From Priestia filamentosa (GTDB lineage Bacteria; Bacillota; Bacilli; Bacillales; Bacillaceae_H), in assembly GCF_900177535.1 (NCBI RefSeq), contig NZ_FXAJ01000002.1:930001-994000 (forward strand): a stretch of DNA of 64,000 nucleotides. Reading direction: 5' to 3'. Under the pieces are notes generated by a model that was not told the origin of the DNA, made no database searches, and worked only from the letters and a program-made list of their open reading frames with translations. Position numbers and translations under genes: made by a program. How positions within the stretch are numbered: position 1 is the stretch's first letter; every line of letters starts with the position of its first letter. Shown one piece after another: positions 1 to 8,565 of the stretch.

Positions 1-1099
1 TAGATGCAGGTTGTTGTTGTGTAATACAATGAATATTTCCTCCAGCTATCGGAAGCTCACGCGTATCTATTAAGATGACTTTTCGATCTGGATAAATTTC
101 CTCAAATTTCTTTCGAGCTTTATCATCACTTGGATCATCAAATGAAGGAACAATTACAGCTCCGTTGCATAGATAGCAATTAATATATGTGGCAACAAAA
201 GGCATGCCTTCTTCACGCTTATAACTAGACGATGCAAAATCAATATTCTCACTGGCTTCCTTAGAGAGAATAAGTTCATTAGGTAATTCAATTTTATGAA
301 TGATTAGAGGTCTGCCCTTCGCATCTGTAGCTTCTTTTAGTATTTTATATGCTTCCTGATGAACATGGTATTGAGGATGATTAACATCTTCTGTCCAGCC
401 AATAGCAACTTCTCCTGGACGAACAAAAAAAGCCAAGTCATCTACATGTCCATCTGTTTCATCTCCTATCAATCCATCTTTAAGCCATATTACTTTTTCA
501 ATGTTTAAATACTCCTTTAATCTATCTTCAATTTCACTTTTAGAAAGATGTGGGTTGCGGTTCTTGTTTAATAGACATTGCTCTGTTGTAATTAAAGTTC
601 CTTCTCCGTCTACCGTAATAGATCCACCTTCTAAGATAAATTCTGTACATTCATAACAGTTTTTGTTTTCGATTTCAAGAACTTTCTTTTTCACCATTAA
701 ATCAAGATCCCAGGGAAAGTATAATCCTCCTTGAAGTCCTCCCCAAGCATTAAACCCCCAGTTTATTCCTCTTATCTCTCCCTCCTCATTCTTTACAAAT
801 GTAGGACCAATATCTCTCATCCAAGCATCATTTGAAGAGATTTCTACAACTCGAACATGATGAGGAAGCATAGCTCTTGCATTTTCGTACTGTTCTGCGT
901 TCACACCTACGGTAACAGGTTCAAACTCAGAGATAGAACTTACTACTTTAGCAAAAACTTGTTGTGCAGGTTTTGCTCCATTGCGCCACGTATCTGTTCT
1001 AACAGGCCATAACATCCATGTACCTGCATGTTGTTCAAACTCTCCGGGCATTCTAAACCCGTCCTTTTTAGGTGTACTATTTGTAATTGATAAACTCAC
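1..1099 (-). CDS. aguA: Agmatine deiminase (C-terminal end cut by window edge)
   Basis: Hydrolyses agmatine to N-carbamoylputrescine and ammonia in the cytoplasm. The frame runs from a GTG start at 1099, preceded by GGAGG at 1108-1112, to the window edge, giving 366 residues. That is already the usual length of the family, so only the last few codons and the stop are missing. Visible family signatures are an N-terminal MPGEFEQHAGTWMLWP, the WMRDIGPTFV segment, a GDETDGHVDD segment and the C-terminal GGNIHCITQQQP motif with the expected catalytic Cys at about residue 358. A sigma-54-type promoter lies 46-63 bases upstream of the start. The gene converges away from the regulator and amine operon on its right, which probably continue the same pathway. 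Identification is firm. Confidence 0.93.
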   Translation of the reverse strand, partial: MSLSITNSTPKKDGFRMPGEFEQHAGTWMLWPVRTDTWRNGAKPAQQVFAKVVSSISEFEPVTVGVNAEQYENARAMLPHHVRVVEISSNDAWMRDIGPTFVKNEEGEIRGINWGFNAWGGLQGGLYFPWDLDLMVKKKVLEIENKNCYECTEFILEGGSITVDGEGTLITTEQCLLNKNRNPHLSKSEIEDRLKEYLNIEKVIWLKDGLIGDETDGHVDDLAFFVRPGEVAIGWTEDVNHPQYHVHQEAYKILKEATDAKGRPLIIHKIELPNELILSKEASENIDFASSSYKREEGMPFVATYINCYLCNGAVIVPSFDDPSDDKARKKFEEIYPDRKVILIDTRELPIAGGNIHCITQQQPAS

Positions 1100-1145
1100 T
1101 GTAAATTCCTCCTTAAACCTTTCAGTTTCTGTCAGTTATTTATAA

Positions 1146-1162
1146 TGCAAGTTTTGTGCCAA
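1146..1162 (-). promoter_or_regulatory. Sigma-54 (-24/-12) promoter of aguA
   Basis: The minus strand reads TTGGCACAAAACTTGCA, a perfect match to the TGGCAC-N5-TTGCA consensus with GG and GC 12 bases apart. It lies 46-63 bases upstream of the aguA start. It differs from the plus-strand promoter at 2711-2727 only within the five-base spacer. Confidence 0.9.
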
Positions 1163-1203
1163 TTCATTTTCAATTTAATATTTAGAGATTCGTAAATAAA
1201 AAG

Positions 1204-2601
1204 TTAGGAGATATCATATTTTTTCATTCGACGTACAACGGCAGATTGAGTCAAGCCAAGCTTCTCTGCCATTTTACGAGTAGATTTATATTTAGAATAA
1301 GCTCTTAAAATCATCTTACGCTCTATACTATCTAAATACTCAGAAAGACTTTTTCCTTGTAACTCCTCTTCCTCTGCTCCTAATGAAGCTGGTTCATCGT
1401 CAGTTTTTAGCATGTGGTATGGCAAGTCATTTTCCAAGATTTTTTCTTGCCTTACTGTAATAACAAGTCTTTCGATAAGATTTTCTAGTTCACGGATATT
1501 TCCAGGCCAGTTATAACGATAGAAAAAAGGCTGAACTTCTTTTGATAATACGACATTTCTTTGATATTTATAGTTATACGTTTGAAGAAAGTGATGTGCA
1601 AGTGGGAGAATGTCTTCTCTTCGTTCTTTAAGGGAAAGAATCTCTATAGGAATGACATTTAACCGATAATACAGATCTTCTCTAAAACGTTTTTCTTTTA
1701 CAAGCTGTAGTAAATCCTGGTTTGTTGCTGTAATTATCCTTGTATCAGAGTGCTGTAAAACTGTAGAACCAATAGGAAGAAACGACTTATCTTGAAGAAA
1801 TTGAAGCAGTTTAGGCTGTAGTTCTAGAGGGAATTCACCAATTTCATCTAAAAATAAGGTTCCACCAGAGGCTTCTTCTATTAAACCTGTTTTTCCTCTG
1901 CTGTTAGCCCCTGTAAAAGCTCCTTTCTTATAACCGAACAATTCTGACTCAATTAAATTAGCTGGAAGAGCTCCACAGTTTACTTGAACAAATGGTTGAT
2001 TTCTTCGGTCACTTAAAACATGGACTTCTTTTGCGAACACGCTTTTTCCGACTCCTGTTTCTCCTTGTAATAGAATAGTAGCGTCAAAATTAGCAACTCT
2101 TCTTAAAAGATCCATTACTTCATTATGTGCGTCACTCGTTCCAATAAGTCGCTTTTCTCCTGTTTCGACCCTTTTCTCACTTTTCATTTTCTGTATTTCA
2201 TTCCAGTATTGACTCATAAGAGTTTCTGCTTTTTTAAGTTTAAAAGCATTTTTAACCATCTCAGAAATATCTTTAACATGCACAATTACGTATTCTTCTC
2301 CTGTTTCCTCTAATTCAATTAAACTACCTGTAGCTAAATATTGAATTCCTTTTGAAGTTTGAGCTTTAGATATTGTTTTTCTTTTCTTTAGTACAATTTT
2401 TGTGACAGAAGGAGTAAATAAATTTCGTGCTTCTAGTTCATCAGCTGTTTTCCCAATAATATCTTTTCGCTTCACACCTAGTTGTTTTTCACTTGTTTGA
2501 TTAATCCATAATGTTACTCCATTTTTATTAGCTATATAAATACCATCTTTTAATTGATCAAGCATCATTTTTATTTCTGAGCTTAAAAAGATAGGGCTCA
2601 T
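1204..2601 (-). CDS. Sigma-54-dependent transcriptional activator (PAS, AAA+, HTH)
   Basis: Bacterial enhancer-binding protein that remodels RNA polymerase-SigL (sigma-54) holoenzyme using ATP. The open frame reaches 2652, but the ATG at 2601 has the ribosome site GGAGGGAAAGCT directly before it, so 465 residues is the better call. Domains in order: PAS at about 10-110, a linker helix, a central AAA+ domain with Walker A GETGVGKS (about 180-187) and the sigma-54 contact loop GAFTGA (about 227-232), then a TyrR/Fis-like HTH in the last 45 residues. There is no receiver domain, so it probably senses a small molecule through PAS. It sits between two near-identical sigma-54 promoters reading away from it, and probably activates both aguA and the amine operon. 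Confidence 0.93.
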   Translation of the reverse strand: MSPIFLSSEIKMMLDQLKDGIYIANKNGVTLWINQTSEKQLGVKRKDIIGKTADELEARNLFTPSVTKIVLKKRKTISKAQTSKGIQYLATGSLIELEETGEEYVIVHVKDISEMVKNAFKLKKAETLMSQYWNEIQKMKSEKRVETGEKRLIGTSDAHNEVMDLLRRVANFDATILLQGETGVGKSVFAKEVHVLSDRRNQPFVQVNCGALPANLIESELFGYKKGAFTGANSRGKTGLIEEASGGTLFLDEIGEFPLELQPKLLQFLQDKSFLPIGSTVLQHSDTRIITATNQDLLQLVKEKRFREDLYYRLNVIPIEILSLKERREDILPLAHHFLQTYNYKYQRNVVLSKEVQPFFYRYNWPGNIRELENLIERLVITVRQEKILENDLPYHMLKTDDEPASLGAEEEELQGKSLSEYLDSIERKMILRAYSKYKSTRKMAEKLGLTQSAVVRRMKKYDIS

Positions 2602-2626
2602 AGCTTTCCCTCCAATCCTATCTGAG

Positions 2627-2662
2627 TCGATATCGATTTGTATTTGAATCACTATCGATTCA
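2627..2662. promoter_or_regulatory. Tandem palindromes, probable upstream activator sites
   Basis: Two dyads lie between the activator start and the plus-strand sigma-54 promoter: TCGATATCGA at 2627-2636 (perfect) and TGAATCACTATCGATTCA at 2645-2662 (arms TGAATC/GATTCA). Their centres are 22 bases apart, about two helical turns, and 60-85 bases upstream of the -24 element, the usual place for enhancer-binding protein sites. Function is inferred from position and symmetry. Confidence 0.6.
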
Positions 2663-2710
2663 TTTTAAATTATTATTCTGAAAATTTCAATTAAACATCA
2701 CCTTTTTATG

Positions 2711-2727
2711 TTGGCACGATACTTGCA
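2711..2727 (+). promoter_or_regulatory. Sigma-54 (-24/-12) promoter of the amine operon
   Basis: TTGGCACGATACTTGCA matches the consensus perfectly, with GG at 2713 and GC at 2725. The expected start point is near 2738, just before the GGAGGTGAT ribosome site at 2742-2750 of the first operon gene. Confidence 0.92.
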
Positions 2728-2759
2728 CCTAATTACAGTACGGAGGTGATTTAACAAAT

Positions 2760-4007
2760 ATGAATGGTTTAAATATTAATCAAAAAAGACTGCTCCAATC
2801 TATAAAAGAAAGTTCAGCAATTGGAGCAACTCCTAATGGAGGCTTACATCGTTTAGCTTTAACAATAGATGATCAACAAATGAGAAATCTACTCATCAAT
2901 TGGTTTGAAGAAGAAGGATTATCTATTAGAGTAGATGATTTTGGCAATATGTATGGTAGACGTGAAGGAAAACATCCTCATCAAATGCCTGTTGTCATTG
3001 GATCACATCTCGATACTCAGCCTTGTGGAGGGCGTTTTGATGGAGTTTTAGGTGTATTAGCAGCTTTGGAGGTTGTTCGTTCTCTGAACGAGGCAAATGT
3101 ACAAACAGATCGTCCAATTGAGATTATTAATTTTACAAATGAAGAAGGAGCAAGATTTGAACCACCAATGCTAGGATCTGGTGGAGTATGTGGTGTATTT
3201 GAGAAAGATTTCATTTATTCTCGCCAAGATAAAGATGGAATAAAGTTTCGTGATGCCCTTTCAGATATTGGTTATAAAGGACTAGAAGAGAATAGGTTAC
3301 AAAAAGCAGAATACTTTATAGAACTACATATCGAACAAGGCCCTATTCTTGAAGAAGAACAATTAGAAATTGGAGTTGTAGAAGGTATTCAAGGAATTAG
3401 TTGGATTAGTGTTACAGTGGAAGGTGAGATGAATCACGCTGGTCCGACGCCAATGGAAAATCGTAAAGATGCAGTTGTAGCAGCAGCAAAGATGATAGAG
3501 AGCATAGATAAATTAGCACAAGAATATGAAGGTTTAAAAACTACGGTTGGACAATTAAACGTCTATCCTAACGTACCTAATGTTATTTCAGGAAAAGTTG
3601 AGTTTATCGTTGATATTCGCCATGAAGATGATGAACAGAGAGAAAGAGCTCTTGAAGTCATGAAACAGCAATTGAGCACAATCTCAGGTTTATGCGATGT
3701 AGAACTAACTTTTCATACCTCATGGGAAAATGATAGCGTTACTTTTTCTGAAAAAGTTATTGAGACAATTAGCAAATGTGCGGGAAACAGAAATTTATCT
3801 ACTAAACGAATGTTTAGCGGACCTGGGCATGATGCGAAATATATGGCTGAAATAGCTAAAACAGGGATGATATTTGTTCCAAGCCATCGAGGCATTAGTC
3901 ACAATGAAGAGGAATTCACGAGAGATAACGACTTAGTAAATGGCGCCAATCTTTTGCTAGATGTTGTGTGCCAGTTATCTGGGGCAAAAATCCCAAAAAC
4001 TATTTAA
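2760..4007 (+). CDS. M20-family carbamoyl-amidohydrolase, probable N-carbamoylputrescine hydrolase
   Basis: Member of the allantoate amidohydrolase / N-carbamoyl-amino-acid hydrolase group of metal-dependent M20 enzymes (415 residues, normal length). The expected two-metal ligands are present: His83 and Asp94 (GSHLDTQPCGGRFDG), Glu129 (NEEGARFE), His190 (ELHIEQGP) and His381 (SHNEEEF). The MNHAGPTPM lid-domain motif is at about 224-232. It is the first gene of a sigma-54-driven operon whose promoter is shared in sequence with aguA, so the best substrate guess is N-carbamoylputrescine, released as putrescine, CO2 and ammonia. That step is normally done by AguB, a nitrilase-fold enzyme that is absent here. 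Beta-ureidopropionase or an N-carbamoyl-amino-acid hydrolase remains the alternative. Confidence 0.85.
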   Translation: MNGLNINQKRLLQSIKESSAIGATPNGGLHRLALTIDDQQMRNLLINWFEEEGLSIRVDDFGNMYGRREGKHPHQMPVVIGSHLDTQPCGGRFDGVLGVLAALEVVRSLNEANVQTDRPIEIINFTNEEGARFEPPMLGSGGVCGVFEKDFIYSRQDKDGIKFRDALSDIGYKGLEENRLQKAEYFIELHIEQGPILEEEQLEIGVVEGIQGISWISVTVEGEMNHAGPTPMENRKDAVVAAAKMIESIDKLAQEYEGLKTTVGQLNVYPNVPNVISGKVEFIVDIRHEDDEQRERALEVMKQQLSTISGLCDVELTFHTSWENDSVTFSEKVIETISKCAGNRNLSTKRMFSGPGHDAKYMAEIAKTGMIFVPSHRGISHNEEEFTRDNDLVNGANLLLDVVCQLSGAKIPKTI

Positions 4008-4025
4008 TGAATAGGAGCGATATAA

Positions 4026-5396
4026 ATGAAAAATCAAACGCTTTATACACTAGCTGAATTGGATAAACAACATATTTTACATCCTTCTACGTCCCCTGCT
4101 TTTAATCGTAATAATGGACCTACGATTGTTTTTGAGCGAGGTGAAGGACTTCATATCTTTGATATGGATAACAACAAATATATTGATGGTGTGTCTATGT
4201 TATGGAATGTAAACGTAGGACACGGTAATAAAGAGTTAGCACAAGTTAGCTTCGATCAAATGCAAAAGCTAGCTTACAGCTCAATGTTTTATGGGTATTC
4301 AAATGAACCGGCCGTAAAACTTGCTGAGAAAATTACCTCTATGACACCTGGGGACTTAGACAGCGTATTTTACACCTCCGGGGGTTCTGAATCTAATGAT
4401 ACAGCTTTTAAATTAGCTCGTTTTTATTGGGAAAGAAAAGGATTAGCAAACAAAAAGAAAATTATTTCATTAAAAAGAGGATACCATGGGGTAACGGTTG
4501 CCGCTCAAAGAGCTACAGGTATTGAAGTATATCGTGCATTTTCAGGCTCAGGAGATCCCGACATTATAAATGCGGAACCTCATTTAACTTCTTGTGAACT
4601 TGGTGATATCAATCACCCTTCTTATCAAAACAGTATTCGCGGTACTATTGAACGAGAAGGTGCTAATCATGTAGCAGCTGTTATTATAGAACCTATTCAA
4701 GGCGCTGGTGGCGTCCACGTACCTCCAGAAGATTATTTACAGGCTGTTCGTAAATTATGTGATGAGCAAAACATTCTCCTTATTGCAGATGAAGTAATTT
4801 GTGGTTTTGGTCGTACTGGTCGTTCCTTCGGTGTAAATCATTGGGACATTGTTCCTGACTTAATGTCTGTGGCAAAAGGAATTACAAGTGGATATGCTCA
4901 ACTTGGAGCGGTTGTAATGCGAACACCTATTATGGATGCTATATGTGAAGTACCGGATATGCTTGCTCATGGATTTACCTATAGTGGTCATCCTACAGCA
5001 TGCGCAGTTGGCTTAAAAAACCTTGAAATTATTGAAAGAGAAAATCTCATTGATCAAGCTGATCAAATGGGGAAACTTCTTTTAAAAGGATTTGATTACC
5101 TCAGCGATAAATATCACTTCTTTCAGAATGGTCGAGGACGAGGGTTGTTAACGGGGTTTGATTTAATAAAAGACCCTGAACAAAATATCACATTTACACC
5201 AGAGGAAGCTGCCGCAATGAGTATTGTTGAAGAATGTAAGAAACGTGGATTGCTTATTAGAGGATTTGATTTCGAACCTGGGATGAACATTGTGGCTATC
5301 GCTCCCCCTCTTATCTCACAACAAGAGGATATCGAGACCATTATCTCAATTGTAGATGAATCACTCTCTACGTATTCAAAACGACTTGGGCTATAA
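4026..5396 (+). CDS. Class III PLP aminotransferase, probable putrescine:pyruvate type
   Basis: Transfers an omega-amino group to a keto acid using pyridoxal phosphate. Class III features are visible in the 456 residues: the YTSGGSESNDTAFK phosphate-binding region at about 116-129, DEVICGFGRTG at 255-265 with the cofactor-binding Asp255, and the Schiff-base Lys284 in SVAKGITSGY. It starts 18 bases after the M20 gene with ribosome site AGGAG. Inferred role: putrescine to 4-aminobutyraldehyde, like SpuC in Pseudomonas. A beta-alanine:pyruvate aminotransferase role, as in reductive pyrimidine degradation, cannot be excluded from sequence. Confidence 0.87.
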   Translation: MKNQTLYTLAELDKQHILHPSTSPAFNRNNGPTIVFERGEGLHIFDMDNNKYIDGVSMLWNVNVGHGNKELAQVSFDQMQKLAYSSMFYGYSNEPAVKLAEKITSMTPGDLDSVFYTSGGSESNDTAFKLARFYWERKGLANKKKIISLKRGYHGVTVAAQRATGIEVYRAFSGSGDPDIINAEPHLTSCELGDINHPSYQNSIRGTIEREGANHVAAVIIEPIQGAGGVHVPPEDYLQAVRKLCDEQNILLIADEVICGFGRTGRSFGVNHWDIVPDLMSVAKGITSGYAQLGAVVMRTPIMDAICEVPDMLAHGFTYSGHPTACAVGLKNLEIIERENLIDQADQMGKLLLKGFDYLSDKYHFFQNGRGRGLLTGFDLIKDPEQNITFTPEEAAAMSIVEECKKRGLLIRGFDFEPGMNIVAIAPPLISQQEDIETIISIVDESLSTYSKRLGL

Positions 5397-5409
5397 GGAG
5401 GAAACACTC

Positions 5410-6879
5410 GTGTTGAACATAACAAAAGAAGTATTAGCTTTCTTAGAAGAACCTAAAACACTATTTATCAATGGAGAATGGTATTCATCTCCTATGACTC
5501 GTACCTTTGAAACATTTAATCCAGCTACCGGCGAACTTCTCGCTCAGGTTGCTGAGGCAACGGAAGAAGACGTTGATCGAGCTGTTTATGCAGCTCGATC
5601 TGCATTCGAACATGGAGAATGGGCTCGGATGGATGGCTCAATTCGTGGTCAATATTTATATAAGTTAGCAAACTTAATGGAAAGAGATATTCGCATTTTA
5701 GCAGAGATCGATACACTAGATAATGGAAAACCTATCGCAGAAATGCTAGGTAATGACTTACCAAACGCTATTGAGCAGCTTCGTTATTATGCAGGTTGGA
5801 CAACAAAATGGGGTGGCCAAACGATTCCTATGTCTCCTCAATATTTCACTTATACACAGCATGAACCAGTCGGCGTTGTAGGACAAATTATCCCTTGGAA
5901 CTTTCCTATTATGATGGCGATTTGGAAAATCGCACCTGCTTTAGCTACCGGATGTACTGTCGTATTAAAGCCCGCTGAGCAAACTCCCCTGTCAGCTTTA
6001 TATCTTGCTAAATTAATTAAAGAAGCTGGGTTTCCAAAAGGAGTTGTAAACATTATAAATGGAAAGGGTTCTATCACAGGTGAAGCACTTGTACAGCACC
6101 CTGATGTCGATAAGATTGCTTTTACAGGCTCTACCGCTGTTGGGAAAGCAATCATGCAGAAAGCTGCACAAACACTAAAGCGCGTAACATTAGAATTAGG
6201 AGGAAAATCTCCTAACATTATCTTACCTGATGCAGATTTAACAAAAGCTATACCTGGTGTATTTTCCGGAATTATGGCTAACCAAGGGCAAGTTTGTTGC
6301 GCCGGGTCTAGGGTCTATGTTCAAAAAGATTCTTATGACCACGTTGTTCAAGAGTTAAAACATTATGCTGAAAATGTGAAATTAGGAAATGGTTTAGAAG
6401 AAGATACAGAGATGGGACCTTTAGTATCGAAAAAACAACAAGATACAGTTCTTTCCTACATTGAGCAAGGAGTTAATGAAGGTGCAACACTATTAGCTGG
6501 TGGCCAAAAGTTAGATAAAGGTTGCTTTATTACTCCTACTGTTTTTACTGATGTAGATGATGAGATGACAATTGCGAAAGAAGAGATATTTGGTCCTGTT
6601 GTTGTTGTTATCCTTTATGATACACTAGAAGATGTTGTGTCTAAAGCTAATAACTCAATTTACGGTTTAGCAGCTGGAATATGGACAGAAAATGTAAAAA
6701 ACGCCCACCAATTAGCAAGTAAATTAAAGGCCGGAACTGTATGGGTCAACTGTTATAATCTTACGAATGCAGCTGTTCCTTTTGGAGGTTACAAACAATC
6801 AGGATATGGAAGAGAAATGGGATCGTATGCATTAGAAAATTATACAGAAGTTAAAAGTGTTTGGGTAAATTTAGATTAG
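5410..6879 (+). CDS. NAD-dependent aldehyde dehydrogenase (aminobutyraldehyde type)
   Basis: Oxidises an aldehyde to its acid, here probably 4-aminobutyraldehyde to GABA. The frame opens at 5356 inside the preceding gene, but AAGGAGG at 5395-5401 points to the GTG at 5410, giving 489 residues. Family motifs include PWNFPIMMAIWKIAPALATG, FTGSTAVGK, the general-base Glu in LELGGKSPN, the catalytic Cys in NQGQVCCAGSR and the C-terminal PFGGYKQSGYGREMG. The motif set resembles betaine/phenylacetaldehyde-type enzymes, not the CoA-acylating malonate-semialdehyde enzymes. This favours polyamine over pyrimidine degradation for the operon. Confidence 0.9.
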   Translation: MLNITKEVLAFLEEPKTLFINGEWYSSPMTRTFETFNPATGELLAQVAEATEEDVDRAVYAARSAFEHGEWARMDGSIRGQYLYKLANLMERDIRILAEIDTLDNGKPIAEMLGNDLPNAIEQLRYYAGWTTKWGGQTIPMSPQYFTYTQHEPVGVVGQIIPWNFPIMMAIWKIAPALATGCTVVLKPAEQTPLSALYLAKLIKEAGFPKGVVNIINGKGSITGEALVQHPDVDKIAFTGSTAVGKAIMQKAAQTLKRVTLELGGKSPNIILPDADLTKAIPGVFSGIMANQGQVCCAGSRVYVQKDSYDHVVQELKHYAENVKLGNGLEEDTEMGPLVSKKQQDTVLSYIEQGVNEGATLLAGGQKLDKGCFITPTVFTDVDDEMTIAKEEIFGPVVVVILYDTLEDVVSKANNSIYGLAAGIWTENVKNAHQLASKLKAGTVWVNCYNLTNAAVPFGGYKQSGYGREMGSYALENYTEVKSVWVNLD

Positions 6880-6894
6880 AGAGGTTATCCTTGG

Positions 6895-8235
6895 ATGAAT
6901 AATTCAACTAAACAAGTAGCTCCGGAGCGTCAATTGAGGATGAAACATGTAGTAGCGATTGGCTTTGCTTATATGGCTCCTTTTGCTGTATTTGACACTT
7001 TTGGGATTGTCTCACATGTTACAACTGGACTTGTTCCCCTTGCTTATTTTATTGTGTTTATCTCTATTTTATTTACAGCCCTTAGTTATCGGAAGCTTGT
7101 GCAAAAGTATCCAATAGCAGGTTCTGTATATTTATATACGAAGAGAATTATTCACCCTTATGCCGCAATCCTGGTTGGATGGGTATCCTTTATCGCTTAT
7201 TTAGCCTTACCTATGATTAATGCTTTACTAGCTAGCGTTTATTTATCATCAGGGTTTCCAAATGTTCCAAAGTGGGTGTGGGTCATTTCATTAATTACTT
7301 TTATTACTTTAATGAACTGTGTAGGAATCAAAATAGCGACAACCCTAAATACTTGGCTTGTTATCTTACAATTCATTGTTGTAATAGTTTTTATAGGTCT
7401 TTGTCTCAAAGATTTATTAAATACATCAGCTCAATTTATGCCTGTTCATGATTTATTGCCAACACCTAATGAATTTCCTACTCTACTTCCTGGAGCAGCT
7501 CTCCTTACGTTATCTTTTGTAGGCTTTGATGCCATCACAAATCTATGTGATGAAACAATTAGGCCAGAAAAAACGATTCCAAAAGCTATTATCTTACTAG
7601 CAATAGGTGGACTAGTCTTTTTCGTTACTGTTACCTATCTTATGCAATCTCTTTTTCCTAGTGCTAGTCAGTTTAATAATTATGAAGCAGCTTCTCCCGA
7701 GATTGCCGTTCATTTAGGTGGGAACTTGTTTCTTGCTTTCTTTTTAGGAGCAGCTTTATTATCTTGCATTGCTTCTGGATTAGCATCACAGTTAGTCGCA
7801 TCAAGATTTTTATATGCAATGGGACGAGATGGGGCATTGCCTAAGAGAGTGTTCTCTTATTTGCACCCTCGTTCTAAAACACCCCTTTTTAATATACTAA
7901 TAGTGGGATTACTAGCAGCAACTGCGCTTTTTTTAGATTTAGAAAAGGCAACAGCCCTCGTTAATTTTGGGGCTTTCTCGGCTTTCACTTTTGTTAACAT
8001 CTGTGTTTTATATGCCTACTTTAAGAGGAAAAAGAAACCTGCTTTTTTGGAGAATTTCCTATTCCCTTTCCTCGGCCTAGTTTTTACTGGTTTTCTCTGG
8101 ATAAGTCTTAATCCTTTTTCTTTACTTATAGGAGGCATTTGGACTTTGTTAGGGATAGTGTATCTGACTAGTACAACGCGTTTCTTTAAGAAAGCACCTG
8201 TTGATCTTCACTATGATGAACTAAGTGGCATGTAA
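6895..8235 (+). CDS. APC-superfamily amine/amino acid permease
   Basis: Polytopic membrane transporter of 446 residues with about 12 hydrophobic segments. The N-terminus has the APC pattern (HVVAIGFAYMAPFAVFDTFGIV), and the conserved SFVGFDAITNLCDETIRPEKTIPKAI segment lies in the middle of the protein. It is the last gene of the sigma-54 operon, 15 bases after the aldehyde dehydrogenase. The likely cargo is putrescine or agmatine, inferred only from the operon. The bidirectional hairpin at 8481-8520 is the nearest terminator. Confidence 0.87.
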   Translation: MNNSTKQVAPERQLRMKHVVAIGFAYMAPFAVFDTFGIVSHVTTGLVPLAYFIVFISILFTALSYRKLVQKYPIAGSVYLYTKRIIHPYAAILVGWVSFIAYLALPMINALLASVYLSSGFPNVPKWVWVISLITFITLMNCVGIKIATTLNTWLVILQFIVVIVFIGLCLKDLLNTSAQFMPVHDLLPTPNEFPTLLPGAALLTLSFVGFDAITNLCDETIRPEKTIPKAIILLAIGGLVFFVTVTYLMQSLFPSASQFNNYEAASPEIAVHLGGNLFLAFFLGAALLSCIASGLASQLVASRFLYAMGRDGALPKRVFSYLHPRSKTPLFNILIVGLLAATALFLDLEKATALVNFGAFSAFTFVNICVLYAYFKRKKKPAFLENFLFPFLGLVFTGFLWISLNPFSLLIGGIWTLLGIVYLTSTTRFFKKAPVDLHYDELSGM

Positions 8236-8480
8236 TACCCATATTTACCAATTAATTAAAACTAGTTTCACACTTAGCTAATGACGGAGATGCTAAATCA
8301 CTTGTTATCCAATCTCAACAGGTCACTGAAGAACATCAAAGATATGCTGATGTAAGGCTTAATACAATTTGCCTATCCATTTGTTCTTAACTTGATTTAA
8401 ATGAAGCGTTAGAACAAAAAAAGGTCATAAGGAAAGAACACTTCAAAACAGAATGATTGCTCCTTTTAACTCAAAGTGTA
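8236..8480 (+). other. Intergenic stretch with a decayed coding fragment
   Basis: A plus-strand frame from about 8266 to 8452 encodes protein-like sequence (LANDGDAKSLVIQSQQVTEE followed by HQRYADVR). It is broken by one in-frame TAA near 8388 before LDLNEALEQKKVIRKEHFKTE. There is no start codon or ribosome site. I do not recognise the family. It reads as the tail of a lost gene. Confidence 0.3.
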
Positions 8481-8520
8481 AAAAAACAGGTAATTCCCCT
8501 AGGGAACTGCCTGTTTTTTT
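8481..8520. terminator. Bidirectional rho-independent terminator
   Basis: Outer arms AAAAAACAGG / CCTGTTTTTT enclose an imperfect CCCC/GGG inner stem, with T runs in both directions. It separates the converging amine operon and monooxygenase gene. Confidence 0.88.
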
Positions 8521-8565
8521 ATAAGTTGTACTAAGAAAGCCTATCAGTTTCTTCTTGTGTAAGAG

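Noticed and set aside
2602-2652. Longer N-terminus for the sigma-54 activator
   Set aside because: The extra 17 codons (IQIQIDIDSD) lie over the paired palindromes, and the ribosome site favours the ATG at 2601.
5356-5409. Longer N-terminus for the aldehyde dehydrogenase
   Set aside because: The extension overlaps the aminotransferase end and has no ribosome site. The GTG at 5410 has a perfect AAGGAGG and gives the normal family length.
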